The notes beneath the pieces are model-generated. The model had not been told where the DNA came from. It did not search any database and saw only the letters and a list, made by a program, of their open reading frames with translations. The translations under genes were made by a program, and so were the position numbers. Positions 26,312 through 35,340 of a stretch of DNA of 64,000 nucleotides are shown here, one piece after another. The number at the start of each line of letters is the position of its first letter. Positions within the stretch are counted from its first letter, which is position 1. This stretch comes from Streptomyces sp. PT12 (GTDB lineage: Bacteria; Actinomycetota; Actinomycetes; Streptomycetales; Streptomycetaceae), in assembly GCF_003311645.1 (NCBI RefSeq), contig NZ_QEST01000023.1:62001-126000 (forward strand), in the 5' to 3' direction.

Positions 26312-27373
26312 GTGTCCACCGCATCCACCGAACGCACCGGCCTCTGGCTCATCGGGGCCAGGGGCTCCGTGGCCACCACCACCATCGCGGGCCGGGCGGC
26401 CCTCGCAGCCGGGCTCTGGCCGCCGACCGGTCTCGTCACGGCGCTCCCGCCGTTCGCCGCCTCGGGGCTGCCCGACCTCGACCACCTGGTCATCGGGGGC
26501 CACGACATCGCCGACACGCCCCTCGCCAAGCGCGCCGATGAGCTGGTCGCGGGCGGCGTCCTCCCCCATGGCCTCCCCTCCGCCATCGCCTCCGAACTCG
26601 CCGCCGCCGACACCGAGATCCGCTACCCGCACGGCGATCCCGCCCTGGACATCGCCGACTTCACCCGCCGCCACGGCCTCGCCCGCACGGTCGTCGTCAA
26701 CGTCGCCACCGTGGAGACCGACCCCTCCGTCTCCACCGGCTACGCCAACGCCGCGATCGACGCGGGCTGTTCATATGTGAACTTCACCCCCGCCACCGGC
26801 ATGCGCGGCGAGGGCCTGGCCGAACGCGCCACCGCCGCGGGCCTGCCGTTCGCCGGGCGCGACGGCAAGACCGGGCAGACGCTGCTGCGCGCCGCGCTGG
26901 CCCCGATGTTCGCCCAGCGCGCCCTCCACGTCCGCTCCTGGTCGGGCACCAACCTGCTGGGCGGCGGCGACGGCGCGGCCCTGGCCGACCCCGCGGCGGC
27001 CGCGGCCAAGAACGCGGGCAAGGAGCGGGTCCTCGACGACAACCTCGGCGCCCTGCCCGAGGGCACCGTCCACATCGACAACGTCCCGGCACTCGGCGAC
27101 TGGAAGACCGCCTGGGACCATGTCGCGTTCGACGGCTTCCTCGGCACCCGCATGGTGCTCCAGACCATCTGGGAGGGCTGCGACTCCTCGCTCGCCGCGC
27201 CCCTCGTGCTCGACCTGGCCCGGCTCGTCTCCCGCGCCCACGCGGTGGGCCTCGCGGGCCCCGTGCCAGGGCTCGGCTTCTTCTTCAAGGACCCCGACTC
27301 GGGATCCGCCGCCCTCGGCGACCAGTGGCGCGAGCTTGTCGCGCTGGCCGAGACGCTGCGGACCGGATCGTGA
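26312..27373 (+). CDS. Inositol-3-phosphate synthase family protein
   Basis: A 353-residue NAD-dependent enzyme of the myo-inositol-1-phosphate synthase family, which isomerises glucose 6-phosphate. N-terminal Rossmann motif GLWLIGARGSVATTTIAG, then VNVATVETDP, CSYVNFTPA, GRDGKTGQTLLRAALAP, VRSWSGTNLLGGGDG and WDHVAFDGFLGT are family signatures. The GTG start has GGGAGGG about six bases upstream. It is the first gene of a seven-gene run with overlaps or tiny gaps and its stop overlaps the prenyltransferase start. It probably supplies a cyclitol phosphate to the cluster product. Confidence 0.9.
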   Translation: MSTASTERTGLWLIGARGSVATTTIAGRAALAAGLWPPTGLVTALPPFAASGLPDLDHLVIGGHDIADTPLAKRADELVAGGVLPHGLPSAIASELAAADTEIRYPHGDPALDIADFTRRHGLARTVVVNVATVETDPSVSTGYANAAIDAGCSYVNFTPATGMRGEGLAERATAAGLPFAGRDGKTGQTLLRAALAPMFAQRALHVRSWSGTNLLGGGDGAALADPAAAAAKNAGKERVLDDNLGALPEGTVHIDNVPALGDWKTAWDHVAFDGFLGTRMVLQTIWEGCDSSLAAPLVLDLARLVSRAHAVGLAGPVPGLGFFFKDPDSGSAALGDQWRELVALAETLRTGS

Positions 27374-28422
27374 GCCCCACCGCCAGGGCCTGGGCCGAAC
27401 TGCTCCGCGGGCCGGCGGCGTTGACGGTGCCGGGCGACATCATCGCGGGCGCCGTCACGGCGGGCGGTGCGCCCCCTCGGCGCATCGCCATGGCCGCGGG
27501 GGCCTCGGTGTGCCTGTACTGGTCGGGGATGGCGCTCAACGACTGGGCCGACCGGGAGCTCGACGCCGTCGAACGCCCCGAGCGCCCGCTGCCGTCGGGG
27601 CGCATCGCGCCGCGCGCGGCGTTCGGCGCGGCGGCGGCGCTGACGGCGGCGGGCCTCGGCCTGGCCGCCGCGTGCGGCAGGACGGCCGCGACGACGGCCA
27701 CGGCGGTCGCGGCCACGGCGTGGGCCTACAACCTCGGCCTGAAGAACACCCCCGCTGGCCCCGCCGCGATGGCCACCGCCCGCTCGCTCAACGTCCTGCT
27801 GGGCGCGGCCACTTCGGGCGGCACCCCGCCCACGGCCCTGCGGCGTTCCGCCCTCGCCGCCGCCCACACGTTCACGCTGACGGCGGTCTCACGCCACGAG
27901 GTCGGCGGCGCCCCCCGCGCGGTCCCGCTCGCCGCGGCGGCGGCGACAACGGCGATCACGGCGGCCCTGATGCCCCGCCGCGAGGCGGCGGTCAACCCGC
28001 GGAAGGGGGGCTGGCCTCCCCGAGCCCCGCGCCTCGGCGGCGCGACCGCCGAGTCACGAACGCTGCCGCGCGCGTGGCCCGCGCTTGCCCCCGGCGGCAG
28101 CCGGAGCGCCGTCGCGGCGCCCGGCCGCGCAGCGGCCGTCGCCTCCGCCCGTCGGGTCTCCCGCCCGGAGGGCATGTCGCTCACCTGGCCGGAGGCCGTG
28201 TGCGCTGCCGCCTATGCCGCCACCGCGCTGCCGCCGCTCGTGCGGGCCGTGCGGGAGCCGACCGGGGGGCGCATGCGGCAGGGGGTGGTGGGCGGGCTCA
28301 ACGCCATGCTGCCGCTCCAGGCCGCCCTCGTGGCCCGCGCCGGAGGCGGCCTCGCCGCGCCCGCCCTGCTCGCCGCCCTGCTCGCCGCCAAGCGGCTGTC
28401 CAGGAAGGTCACCCCGACATGA
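27370..28422 (+). CDS. eboC: SCO3242-family UbiA-type prenyltransferase (EboC-like) with insertion
   Basis: A 350-residue polytopic membrane protein of the UbiA superfamily. The Asp-rich motif is YWSGMALNDWADRELDAVE followed by RPERPLPSGRI; a second helix pair shows WAYNLGLKNTPAGP. The GTG at 27370 overlaps the previous stop (GTGA). Between about residues 200 and 265 lies an Arg/Ala/Pro-rich, non-membrane stretch (VNPRKGGWPPRAPRLGG to ASARRVSRPEG) replacing what should be a compact loop and helix; this makes the protein longer than usual. In ebo clusters the UbiA protein prenylates or moves a metabolite at the membrane. Confidence 0.85.
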   Translation: MSPTARAWAELLRGPAALTVPGDIIAGAVTAGGAPPRRIAMAAGASVCLYWSGMALNDWADRELDAVERPERPLPSGRIAPRAAFGAAAALTAAGLGLAAACGRTAATTATAVAATAWAYNLGLKNTPAGPAAMATARSLNVLLGAATSGGTPPTALRRSALAAAHTFTLTAVSRHEVGGAPRAVPLAAAAATTAITAALMPRREAAVNPRKGGWPPRAPRLGGATAESRTLPRAWPALAPGGSRSAVAAPGRAAAVASARRVSRPEGMSLTWPEAVCAAAYAATALPPLVRAVREPTGGRMRQGVVGGLNAMLPLQAALVARAGGGLAAPALLAALLAAKRLSRKVTPT

Positions 28423-29348
28423 CCGAACTCCGCTTCGCCTACGGCACCAACGGCCTCGCCGACCTGCGCCTGACCGACGCCGTCGCCCTGCTCGCCGACC
28501 TTGGCTACCGTGGCGTCGCGCTCACGCTCGACCACATGCACCTCGACCCGTGCGCCCCCGACCTGGCACGGCGCACCGCCGACGTCGCCCGCGACCTGGA
28601 GCGGCACGGGCTCGCCGTCGCGATCGAGACCGGCGCCCGCTACGTCCTCAGCCCCACCGCCAAACACGGCCCCAGCCTCCTCGACCCCGACCCCGAGGCC
28701 CGCGCCCGCCGCACCGCGCTGCTCGTGGACGCCGTGCGGGTCGGCGCCGACCTCGGGGCCACCGCCGTGCACTGCTTCAGCGGCCACCTCCCGCCCGGCA
28801 CCACGGAGGACGCCGCCTGGCCGCGCCTCGCCGACGCCCTCACCCCCGTCGTCGAGGCCGCGACCGCCACGGGGACGCCGCTCGCCGTCGAGCCCGAGCC
28901 CGGCATGCTGCTCGACACGCTGGCCGCGTTCCACCGGCTGCGGGCCGAGCTCGGCGACCCCGAGGCGCTGCGCCTGACCCTGGACATCGGGCACTGCCAC
29001 TGCCTCGAACCCGACCCCGTCCCCGAGTGCGTCACCGCCGCCGCGCCCTGGCTCGCGCACGTCCAGATCGAGGACATGCGGCGCGGCGTGCACGAGCATC
29101 TGCCGTTCGGCGACGGCGAGATGGACTTTCCGCCCGCGCTGGCCGCGCTCGCCGCCACCGGCTACGACGGGCTCGTATCCGTCGAGCTGCCCCGCCACTC
29201 CCACGCGGGACCCGACCTCGCCCGCCGCTCGATCGCGTTCCTCACCCGGGCACTCGGGACACTCGGGACACTCGGGACCCGCGCACCCGGGACCCGCGCA
29301 CCCGATCAACTCCCCACCGCCAGCCGGGAGGCACCCGCACCATGCTGA
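28419..29348 (+). CDS. Sugar phosphate isomerase/epimerase (TIM barrel)
   Basis: A 309-residue AP-endonuclease-2 superfamily barrel. Metal-binding-type residues appear in VAIETGARY, LAVEPEPGM, LTLDIGHCHC, HVQIEDM and VSVELPRHSH. It begins with an ATGA overlap and overlaps the next gene by seven bases. The C-terminus carries short slippage repeats (LGTLGTLGTRAPGTRAP). In related clusters this isomerase works on cyclitol or sugar phosphates from the first enzyme. Confidence 0.85.
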   Translation: MTELRFAYGTNGLADLRLTDAVALLADLGYRGVALTLDHMHLDPCAPDLARRTADVARDLERHGLAVAIETGARYVLSPTAKHGPSLLDPDPEARARRTALLVDAVRVGADLGATAVHCFSGHLPPGTTEDAAWPRLADALTPVVEAATATGTPLAVEPEPGMLLDTLAAFHRLRAELGDPEALRLTLDIGHCHCLEPDPVPECVTAAAPWLAHVQIEDMRRGVHEHLPFGDGEMDFPPALAALAATGYDGLVSVELPRHSHAGPDLARRSIAFLTRALGTLGTLGTRAPGTRAPDQLPTASREAPAPC

Positions 29349-29950
29349 CCGACCCCGACCTCACCCCTGAGGGCCGCGCCTGGCTCGACGGCGTCCTGGG
29401 CACCGAAGGCTGGGAGACCGCCTTCACCGCCGCGGGACGCCACGTCGGCCGCGGCCACGCCACAGCCGCCCGCGTCGAGCTGCTGCGCGTCGCCCGCCCC
29501 GACGCCGCGATCCTGACCCGCATCTACCAGCGCGGCGACGCGGCCGAGCGCCTCGCCGTGCTGCTCGCGCTCCCCGAACTCCCCCTGGGGCCCGAGGCGT
29601 TGCCCCTGGTCGAGGACGCCCTGCGGGCCAACGACGCCCGCCTGATCGCCGCCGCGCTCGGCCCGTACGCCGCCCGCCACCTCGACCAGCACCTGTGGCG
29701 GCACGCCGTCCTCAAGTGCGTCTTCATCGGCGTCCCCGTCCACCAGGTGGCCGGGCTCGCCGACCGCGCGGACGCCGAACTCGCCCGCATGGCCCGCGAC
29801 GTCGCCGCCGAACGCGCCGCCGCTGGCCGCCCCGTGCCCGACGACGTGCCGCACATCCTCAGCCTCGTCCCCGACGCCCCCGGCACCCTCGACGTTCCCT
29901 CGTCAACCTCCCCTTCGTCCCCTGGCAACCCGCCCGTGCAGGAGGCGTGA
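29342..29950 (+). CDS. eboA: EboA domain protein
   Basis: A 202-residue mostly helical protein with HEAT-like helical repeats (RIYQRGDAAERLAVLLALPEL, DALRANDARLIAAALGPYAA) and the signature HLDQHLWRHAVLKCVFIGVP. EboA is a conserved protein of unknown biochemical role in the ebo metabolite-traffic operon of cyanobacteria, algae-associated bacteria and actinobacteria. It overlaps both neighbours (7 bases before; TGATG after). A short Pro/Ser tail ends it. Confidence 0.88.
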   Translation: MLTDPDLTPEGRAWLDGVLGTEGWETAFTAAGRHVGRGHATAARVELLRVARPDAAILTRIYQRGDAAERLAVLLALPELPLGPEALPLVEDALRANDARLIAAALGPYAARHLDQHLWRHAVLKCVFIGVPVHQVAGLADRADAELARMARDVAAERAAAGRPVPDDVPHILSLVPDAPGTLDVPSSTSPSSPGNPPVQEA

Positions 29951-30807
29951 TGCGCATCTTCGATCCCCATATCCATATGACCTCCCGCACCACCGACGAC
30001 TACGAGCGGATGCGTGCGTCCGGCGTGACCGCGCTGGTCGAGCCGTCGTTCTGGCTCGGCCAACCCCGCACGTCCGCCGCCTCGTTCGTCGACTACTTCG
30101 ACGCCCTTCTCGGCTGGGAGCCCTACCGCGCCGCCCAGTACGGCATCTCCCACCACTGCGCGCTCGCCCTCAACCCCAAGGAGGCCAACGACCCGCGCTG
30201 CACGCCGATCCTGAAGGAGCTGCCGCGCTACCTGGAGAAGGACAGCGTGGTCGCCGTGGGCGAGATCGGCTACGACTCGATCACTCCCGCCGAGGACGAG
30301 GCCCTTGCCGCCCAGCTCGAACTCGCCGCCCGCCATGGCCTGCCCGCCCTGGTCCACACCCCGCACCGCGACAAGCTCGCCGGTCTGACACGCACCATCG
30401 CCGTCGTGGCCGAGTCCGAACTTCCGCCCGAACGCGTGGTGTTGGACCACCTCAACGAGACCACCGTGGACCGCGCGGCCGAGTCGGGCTGCTGGATGGC
30501 GTTCTCCGTCTACCCCGACACCAAGATGGACGAGGCCCGCACCGTCGCCGTGCTGCGCCGCCTCGGCCTCGACCGGATGCTGGTCAACTCGGCGGCGGAC
30601 TGGGGCAAGAGCGACCCGCTCAAGACCCGTAAGGTCGGCGACGCCATGCTGGCGGCCGGGTTCAGCGAGGACGACGTGGACCGCGTGCTGTGGCGCAACC
30701 CCGTGGAGTTCTATGGCCAGAGCGGCCGACTCGACCTAGGCGAGCGCGAGCGGCCCGACCTGTTCGAGGGCAACTCCATCGCGCGCGGCGCCCCATCGGG
30801 GCGGTGA
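29950..30807 (+). CDS. eboB: TatD-type metal-dependent hydrolase (EboB-like)
   Basis: A 285-residue amidohydrolase-fold protein. N-terminal metal motif MRIFDPHIHM, then VVAVGEIGYDS, LVHTPHRDK, VLDHLNETT and MLVNSAADWG supply the remaining ligands of the TatD family. The start overlaps the EboA stop by one base. In ebo clusters a TatD homologue, EboB, is constant; its substrate is unknown. Confidence 0.87.
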   Translation: MRIFDPHIHMTSRTTDDYERMRASGVTALVEPSFWLGQPRTSAASFVDYFDALLGWEPYRAAQYGISHHCALALNPKEANDPRCTPILKELPRYLEKDSVVAVGEIGYDSITPAEDEALAAQLELAARHGLPALVHTPHRDKLAGLTRTIAVVAESELPPERVVLDHLNETTVDRAAESGCWMAFSVYPDTKMDEARTVAVLRRLGLDRMLVNSAADWGKSDPLKTRKVGDAMLAAGFSEDDVDRVLWRNPVEFYGQSGRLDLGERERPDLFEGNSIARGAPSGR

Positions 30808-30811
30808 CCCG

Positions 30812-31993
30812 ATGCGCTTCCTGCACCCCGACGGGTCCACCGTCCACCTGGCCTACTGCACCAATGTCCACCCGGCCGAGACCCTTGACGGGGTGCGGGC
30901 CCAGCTCCGCGACCACTGCGAGCCGGTGCGCCGCGCCCTGGGCCGCGAACGGCTCGGCATCGGCCTGTGGCTGGCCCGCGACGCCGCCGCCGCGCTCGTC
31001 GCGGACGCCGATGCCCGCCGCACGCTGCGCGGCGCGCTCGACGCCCGCGGCCTCGAGGTCGTGACCCTCAATGGCTTCCCCTACCGGGGGTTCGGCGGCG
31101 AACGTGTCAAGTACGCCGTCTACACGCCCGACTGGACCAGCGGGGAACGCCTCGACCACACCGCCGACCTGGCCGCGATCCTCGCCGAGCTGCTGCCCGA
31201 CGACGTCGCCCACGGCACCATATCCACCCTGCCGCTGGCCTGGCGGCACCCGTTCACGCCCGCCGACCGCGCCCGCGCGCTCGGCCATCTCACCGAGCTG
31301 GCCGGGCGGTTGGACGCCCTCGCCGAGCGCACGGGCCGCGAGATCCGCATCGCGCTCGAACCCGAGCCTGGCTGCACCGTCGAGACCACGGGCCAGGCCG
31401 CCGACATCCTCACGGGCCCCGACGCCCCGCCGGGGCACCGCGTCGGCGTGTGTCTCGACACATGCCACCTGGCCACCCAGTTCGAGGACCCCGACCAGGC
31501 CGTCGACGGGCTGACCGCCCGGGGCGTCGCCATCGTCAAGTCCCAGCTCTCGGCCGCCCTGCACGCCGAGCACCCGGGCCGCCCCGAAGTCCGCACCGCC
31601 TTGGCCGACTTCGCCGAGCCCCGCTTTCTTCACCAGACCAGGGAACGCGTCCACGCGGGCGTCAACGGGCGCGACGACCTCGACACCGCGCTCTTCGGCC
31701 CCGACCCGCTCCCTGGCCGCGGCCCCTGGCGGGTCCACCTGCACGTTCCGCTGCACGCCACGCCGACCCCGCCGCTCACCTCCACGCTGCCGCAGCTCCA
31801 GCGCGCCCTGGCCCGCCTGGTCGGCGGCGAGCACCCGCTCACCACCCACCTCGAGGTCGAGACCTACACGTGGCAGGTGCTGCCGCCCGCGCTGCGCCCG
31901 CGCGCCCCCGAGCAGCTCGCCGAGGGCATAGCCGCCGAACTCACCCTCGCCCGCGACCTGTTGACCGGCCTCGGCCTCAAGGAGCTGCCATGA
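30812..31993 (+). CDS. eboE: Metabolite traffic protein EboE
   Basis: A 393-residue TIM-barrel protein of the xylose-isomerase/AP-endonuclease-2 type. Its recognised features are LAYCTNVHPAETLDGV at the N-terminus, TLNGFPYRGFGGERVKYAVY, IALEPEPGCTVET, VGVCLDTCHLATQFE, VKSQLSAALH, and VHLHVPLHATPTPPLTST near the end with HLEVETYTWQVLP. These match EboE. It starts four bases after the TatD gene. Its last codons form the first half of a 20-bp duplication that contains the next gene's ribosome site. Confidence 0.9.
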   Translation: MRFLHPDGSTVHLAYCTNVHPAETLDGVRAQLRDHCEPVRRALGRERLGIGLWLARDAAAALVADADARRTLRGALDARGLEVVTLNGFPYRGFGGERVKYAVYTPDWTSGERLDHTADLAAILAELLPDDVAHGTISTLPLAWRHPFTPADRARALGHLTELAGRLDALAERTGREIRIALEPEPGCTVETTGQAADILTGPDAPPGHRVGVCLDTCHLATQFEDPDQAVDGLTARGVAIVKSQLSAALHAEHPGRPEVRTALADFAEPRFLHQTRERVHAGVNGRDDLDTALFGPDPLPGRGPWRVHLHVPLHATPTPPLTSTLPQLQRALARLVGGEHPLTTHLEVETYTWQVLPPALRPRAPEQLAEGIAAELTLARDLLTGLGLKELP

Positions 31994-32018
31994 CCCGCAA
32001 GGAGCTGCCATGACCCGC
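31979..32018 (+). repeat. 20-bp tandem duplication of ribosome site and start codon
   Basis: AAGGAGCTGCCATGACCCGC occurs at 31979-31998 and again at 31999-32018. Each copy has AAGGAG and an ATG five bases later. The second ATG (32010) opens the phosphatase gene. The first (31990) opens a frame of seven codons, MTRKELP then stop, which ends at 32013 and overlaps the true start. Confidence 0.9.
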
Positions 32019-33380
32019 CCCCTGGTCGTCATCGACGTGGTGGGCCTGACCCCGGCCCTCCTCCCGCACATGCCGCGCCTTGCCGCCCTGGCGGGCAAGG
32101 GGTCGAGCGCGCCGCTCGGCACCGTGCTGCCCGCCGTGACCTGCTCGGCGCAGGCCACGTTCCTCACGGGCGCGCCGCCGTCCGAGCACGGCATCGTCGG
32201 CAACGGCTGGTACTTCCGCGGCCTGGGCGACGTGCTGCTGTGGCGGCAGCACAACGCCCTGGTCGGCGGAGAGAAGGTGTGGGATGCGGCCCGCCGCGAG
32301 CGGCCCGGCTACACCGTCGCGAACGTCTGCTGGTGGTACGCGATGGGCGCGGACACCGACTACACCGTCACCCCCCGTCCCATCTACTACGCCGACGGCC
32401 GCAAGGACCCCGACTGCTACACGAGGCCCGTCGAGCTGCGCGACGAACTGGTCGGGGAGTTCGGGGAGTTCCCGCTCTTCCAGTACTGGGGGCCGACCGC
32501 CAGCATCGTCTCGTCCCGCTGGATCGCGGGCGCCGCCCGCCACCTGCTCACCAGCCGCCGCCCCGACCTCACGCTCGTCTATCTGCCCCATCTGGACTAC
32601 GACCTCCAGAGGTTCGGCCCCGATGGCCCGCAGGCTCGCGCGGCGGCGGCCCAACTCAACGACGAGCTCGGCCCGTTGCTCGACGCCGCCGAGACCGTGG
32701 GGGCGCGGGTCCTGGTGCTTTCCGAGTACGGCATCACCGGCGTCTCGCGCCCGGTCGACATCAACCGCGAGCTGCGCCGCGCCGGGCTCCTGGAGGTCTA
32801 CACCCAGGCCGGGATGGAGTATCTGGACCCCTGGGTCTCCCGGGCGTTCGCCGTCGCCGACCACCAGCTTGCGCACGTCTACGTCCGCCGCCCCGAGGAC
32901 CTGGCCCGCACGCGCGAGGTGCTGGCCGGGCTGCCCGGCGTGGACGAGGTGCTCGACGAGACGGGCAAGAAGAGCGCCGGGCTCGACCACGAGCGCGCGG
33001 GCGAGCTGGTCGCGGTGGCCGAGCCGGACGCGTGGTTCACGTACTACTACTGGCTCGACGACGCCCGCGCCCCCGACAACGCGGCCACCGTGGACATCCA
33101 CAAGAAGCCGGGCTACGACCCGGCCGAGCTGTTCTTCGACCCGACCGACCGCATGGCCAAGCCGCGCGCGGGCCTGGCGCTCGCGCGCAAGAAGCTCGGC
33201 CTGCGCTACCGCATGAACGTCGTCCCGCTCGACGGCTCATGGGTGAAGGGCAGCCATGGCCGCCTCCCCTCGACCCCCGACGAGGGCCCCGTCCTCATCT
33301 GCTCGGACCCCGACGCCCTCACCGGCGAGCCGATCGCCGCCACGGAGGTGAAGGACCTCATCCTGAAGCTCTCCCTCTGA
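32010..33380 (+). CDS. eboF: Alkaline phosphatase-superfamily protein (EboF-like)
   Basis: A 456-residue nucleotide pyrophosphatase/phosphodiesterase-type enzyme. The first metal site is VVIDVVGLTPALLPHMP; the catalytic nucleophile region is PAVTCSAQATFLTGAPPSEHGIVGNGW (Thr in TCSAQ, quoted in part); later ligands lie in YLPHLDYDLQRFG, LSEYGITGVSRPVDIN and GSWVKGSHGRLP. It is the last gene of the ebo-like operon, probably releasing phosphate from the pathway product or a nucleotide-linked intermediate. Confidence 0.88.
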   Translation: MTRPLVVIDVVGLTPALLPHMPRLAALAGKGSSAPLGTVLPAVTCSAQATFLTGAPPSEHGIVGNGWYFRGLGDVLLWRQHNALVGGEKVWDAARRERPGYTVANVCWWYAMGADTDYTVTPRPIYYADGRKDPDCYTRPVELRDELVGEFGEFPLFQYWGPTASIVSSRWIAGAARHLLTSRRPDLTLVYLPHLDYDLQRFGPDGPQARAAAAQLNDELGPLLDAAETVGARVLVLSEYGITGVSRPVDINRELRRAGLLEVYTQAGMEYLDPWVSRAFAVADHQLAHVYVRRPEDLARTREVLAGLPGVDEVLDETGKKSAGLDHERAGELVAVAEPDAWFTYYYWLDDARAPDNAATVDIHKKPGYDPAELFFDPTDRMAKPRAGLALARKKLGLRYRMNVVPLDGSWVKGSHGRLPSTPDEGPVLICSDPDALTGEPIAATEVKDLILKLSL

Positions 33381-33413
33381 CGGACGCCCCGCCGCCGCGG
33401 GCAGGGGCGCGCG

Positions 33414-33595
33414 TCAGCCGTCCAGGTAGCGCAGCGCCGCGAGACCCCTTCTGCTGTAGCCGCCCCCGCCCCCGGCAGCCCCAACGTGTCGAAGATCGCG
33501 TTCACCTGCTTCTCCACCGCGCTCGTCGACACGCCAGCCCGGCCGCCATCAGCGCCCACCGGCGCGCCACCTGCCCCATGCCCGCCGCCAAGCTA
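33414..33595 (-). pseudogene. Remnant of a LuxR-type response regulator C-terminus
   Basis: On the minus strand the pieces STSAVEKQVNAIFDTLGLP and, in another frame, GYSRRGLAALRYLDG-stop match the end of a NarL/LuxR-type HTH domain. The upstream part (ALMAAG) is out of frame again and no receiver domain remains. It fills the 314-base gap between the EboF-like and DedA genes. Confidence 0.65.
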
Positions 33596-33694
33596 ACGCG
33601 GCGGGCCGGGGAAGCGGAGTGCGGTTTTCCGCACAACCGCCGCTGGGGCGGCCCGCATGGCAGCGCCCCACGGGGACTTTGTACCGTTCACTGT

Positions 33695-34405
33695 GTGATC
33701 TCTTCCTCCGCACCCCTTCCCCTGGCCTCACCCGAGGACCCCGGCGGTATCGCCGGGTGGGCCACCGACCTCATGGAGGCCCTCGGCGCACCGGGCGCCG
33801 GCGCGGCCATCGCCCTGGAGAACCTGTTCCCGCCGCTGCCGAGCGAGGTGATCCTGCCGCTGGCCGGGTTCACCGCGAGCCAGGGCGACATGAGCCTGTG
33901 GGCCGCGCTCGTGTGGACCACCATCGGCTCCGTGGTCGGTGCGGTGGCGCTGTACTACCTCGGCGTGTGGCTCGGCAGGGAGCGGCTGATCGCGATCGCC
34001 GACAAGCTGCCGCTGGTCAAGGTCGAGGACATCGAGAAGACGGAGGCGTGGTTCGCCAAGCACGGCAGCAAGGCCGTCTTCTTCGGCCGCATGATCCCGA
34101 TCTTCCGAAGTCTCATCTCGATCCCCGCGGGGGTCGAGAGGATGCCGCTGCCCACGTTCCTCGCGCTGACCACGCTGGGCAGCGCCATCTGGAACAGCCT
34201 CTTCGTCCTCGCCGGATACCGCCTCGGCGAGGACTGGGAGCGCGTCACCGACCTGGTGTCGGTCTACTCCAAGGTCGTCCTGGTCGTGGTGGCGCTCGCG
34301 CTCGTCGCGTTCGTCCTCTACCGCGTGTTCAGGCCGGGGAAGGGCAAGCGCCGCGCCTCGTCGCCGCCCCCCCCGCCGCAGGACCGGGAGCCCGACCACT
34401 CCTGA
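33695..34405 (+). CDS. DedA family membrane protein
   Basis: A 236-residue polytopic protein. Signature DedA/SNARE-associated segments: ENLFPPLPSEVILPLAGF, YYLGVWLGRERL, FFGRMIPIFRSLISIPAG (the conserved R-x-x-P-x-x-R helix) and LGSAIWNSLFVLAGYRLG. DedA proteins scramble or flip undecaprenyl phosphate or phospholipid and support envelope homeostasis. A Pro-rich basic tail ends the chain. The GTG start at 33695 is a best guess; no clear ribosome site is visible. Confidence 0.87.
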   Translation: MISSSAPLPLASPEDPGGIAGWATDLMEALGAPGAGAAIALENLFPPLPSEVILPLAGFTASQGDMSLWAALVWTTIGSVVGAVALYYLGVWLGRERLIAIADKLPLVKVEDIEKTEAWFAKHGSKAVFFGRMIPIFRSLISIPAGVERMPLPTFLALTTLGSAIWNSLFVLAGYRLGEDWERVTDLVSVYSKVVLVVVALALVAFVLYRVFRPGKGKRRASSPPPPPQDREPDHS

Positions 34406-34425
34406 TCGTTTCCGGTCCCGCCCGT

Positions 34426-35150
34426 TCAGTCCCGGAAGTGTTCCTTGCTGATCGTCGCGTGGACCCCGACCGTGCGGTCGACCACCTGGGAGACGTGGAA
34501 GTCGGCGGCGGCCGACAGGTACGCGTAGGCGACCGCTCGGTCCATGCCCTGGTCGTGCTCGAGGAAGTCCAGGGCGTTGACCACGGCCCGGCGCATCGCC
34601 ACATCGAGATCGCTGAGCTGCCCGCCGACGCCGCCGTCCGGGGCGGACAGGCCGACGGGCAGCCACGCGTCCTCCGTCTCGCCGAACGGGTAGCGGAACG
34701 CCACCGATGGCGCGTCCCCCGACCCCGGCTTGCACACGGTCAGCCGGAACGTCGCCCGCAACGACCCCTCGACCGCCGTGAGCGCCACCTCGCCGTCGGC
34801 CATGGCGAAGTGCGGGTCGCCCGCGTAGAAGAGGGCGCCTTCGGCGAACACCGGCAGGGAGAGCGCCGAGCCGCGGCGGACCTGCTCGGGCAGGGACGGA
34901 ACGTAGTGGTCGCCGTCGATGCGGCCCTGCCGGGCTGGAGCACGTCGCGGGGGTGGTCGTCGCGGCCGCGCCCGTGGGCTTGTGCGTGGGCCTGCGCCCT
35001 TGTTTGTGCGTGGGCGGGTGTGCTGGCGCCGATCACCCCGGCCGTGGCGCCGCCTCCGACGGCGGTCACGGCGGACGCGGCGCGCAGGAACCCTCGCCGC
35101 CCCAGTCCTTCGACGAGCAGGTCACGGGCGTGGCTGGGGTCGTGGTTCAT
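34426..35150 (-). pseudogene. Acetamidase/formamidase with Tat signal, internal deletion and frameshift
   Basis: The 5' end is intact: AGGAG seven bases before ATG 35150, and a Tat-type leader (GRRGFLRAASAVTAVGGG, then TPAHAQ). After GRGRDDH the frame reads into a short piece (RDVLQPGR), then the acetamidase/formamidase C-terminus continues in a different frame: DGDHYVPSLPEQVRRGSAL, FAEGALFYAGDPHFAMADGE, RATFRLTVCKPG, and a final helical region. The N-terminal half of the enzyme (about 200 residues) is missing, and the remainder is out of frame with the leader. Confidence 0.8.
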
Positions 35151-35318
35151 GGCTTTTCTCCTGTTCCGCGCGGTGGCACGACGGCACCAGAACAGAACGC
35201 CCGCCCTTCCCGCCACCCCCGGGGCCAGGACGTTGCACCCCTCTAACGGGTCCGAAACCCCCGCGCACCGCCCGCCACTTCTCGGCCGCGGCGTGACATA
35301 CGCCGGAAACGCAGCGAT

Positions 35319-35340
35319 ATGCATGTCGCGTAGCATGCAT
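35319..35340. promoter_or_regulatory. Inverted repeat upstream of marR-like gene
   Basis: ATGCATG and CATGCAT, separated by 8 bases (TCGCGTAG), lie 56 bases before the MarR start and also upstream of the acetamidase relic. The 22-bp dyad has the size of a MarR-family operator and suggests autoregulation and former control of the divergent amidase gene. Confidence 0.6.
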
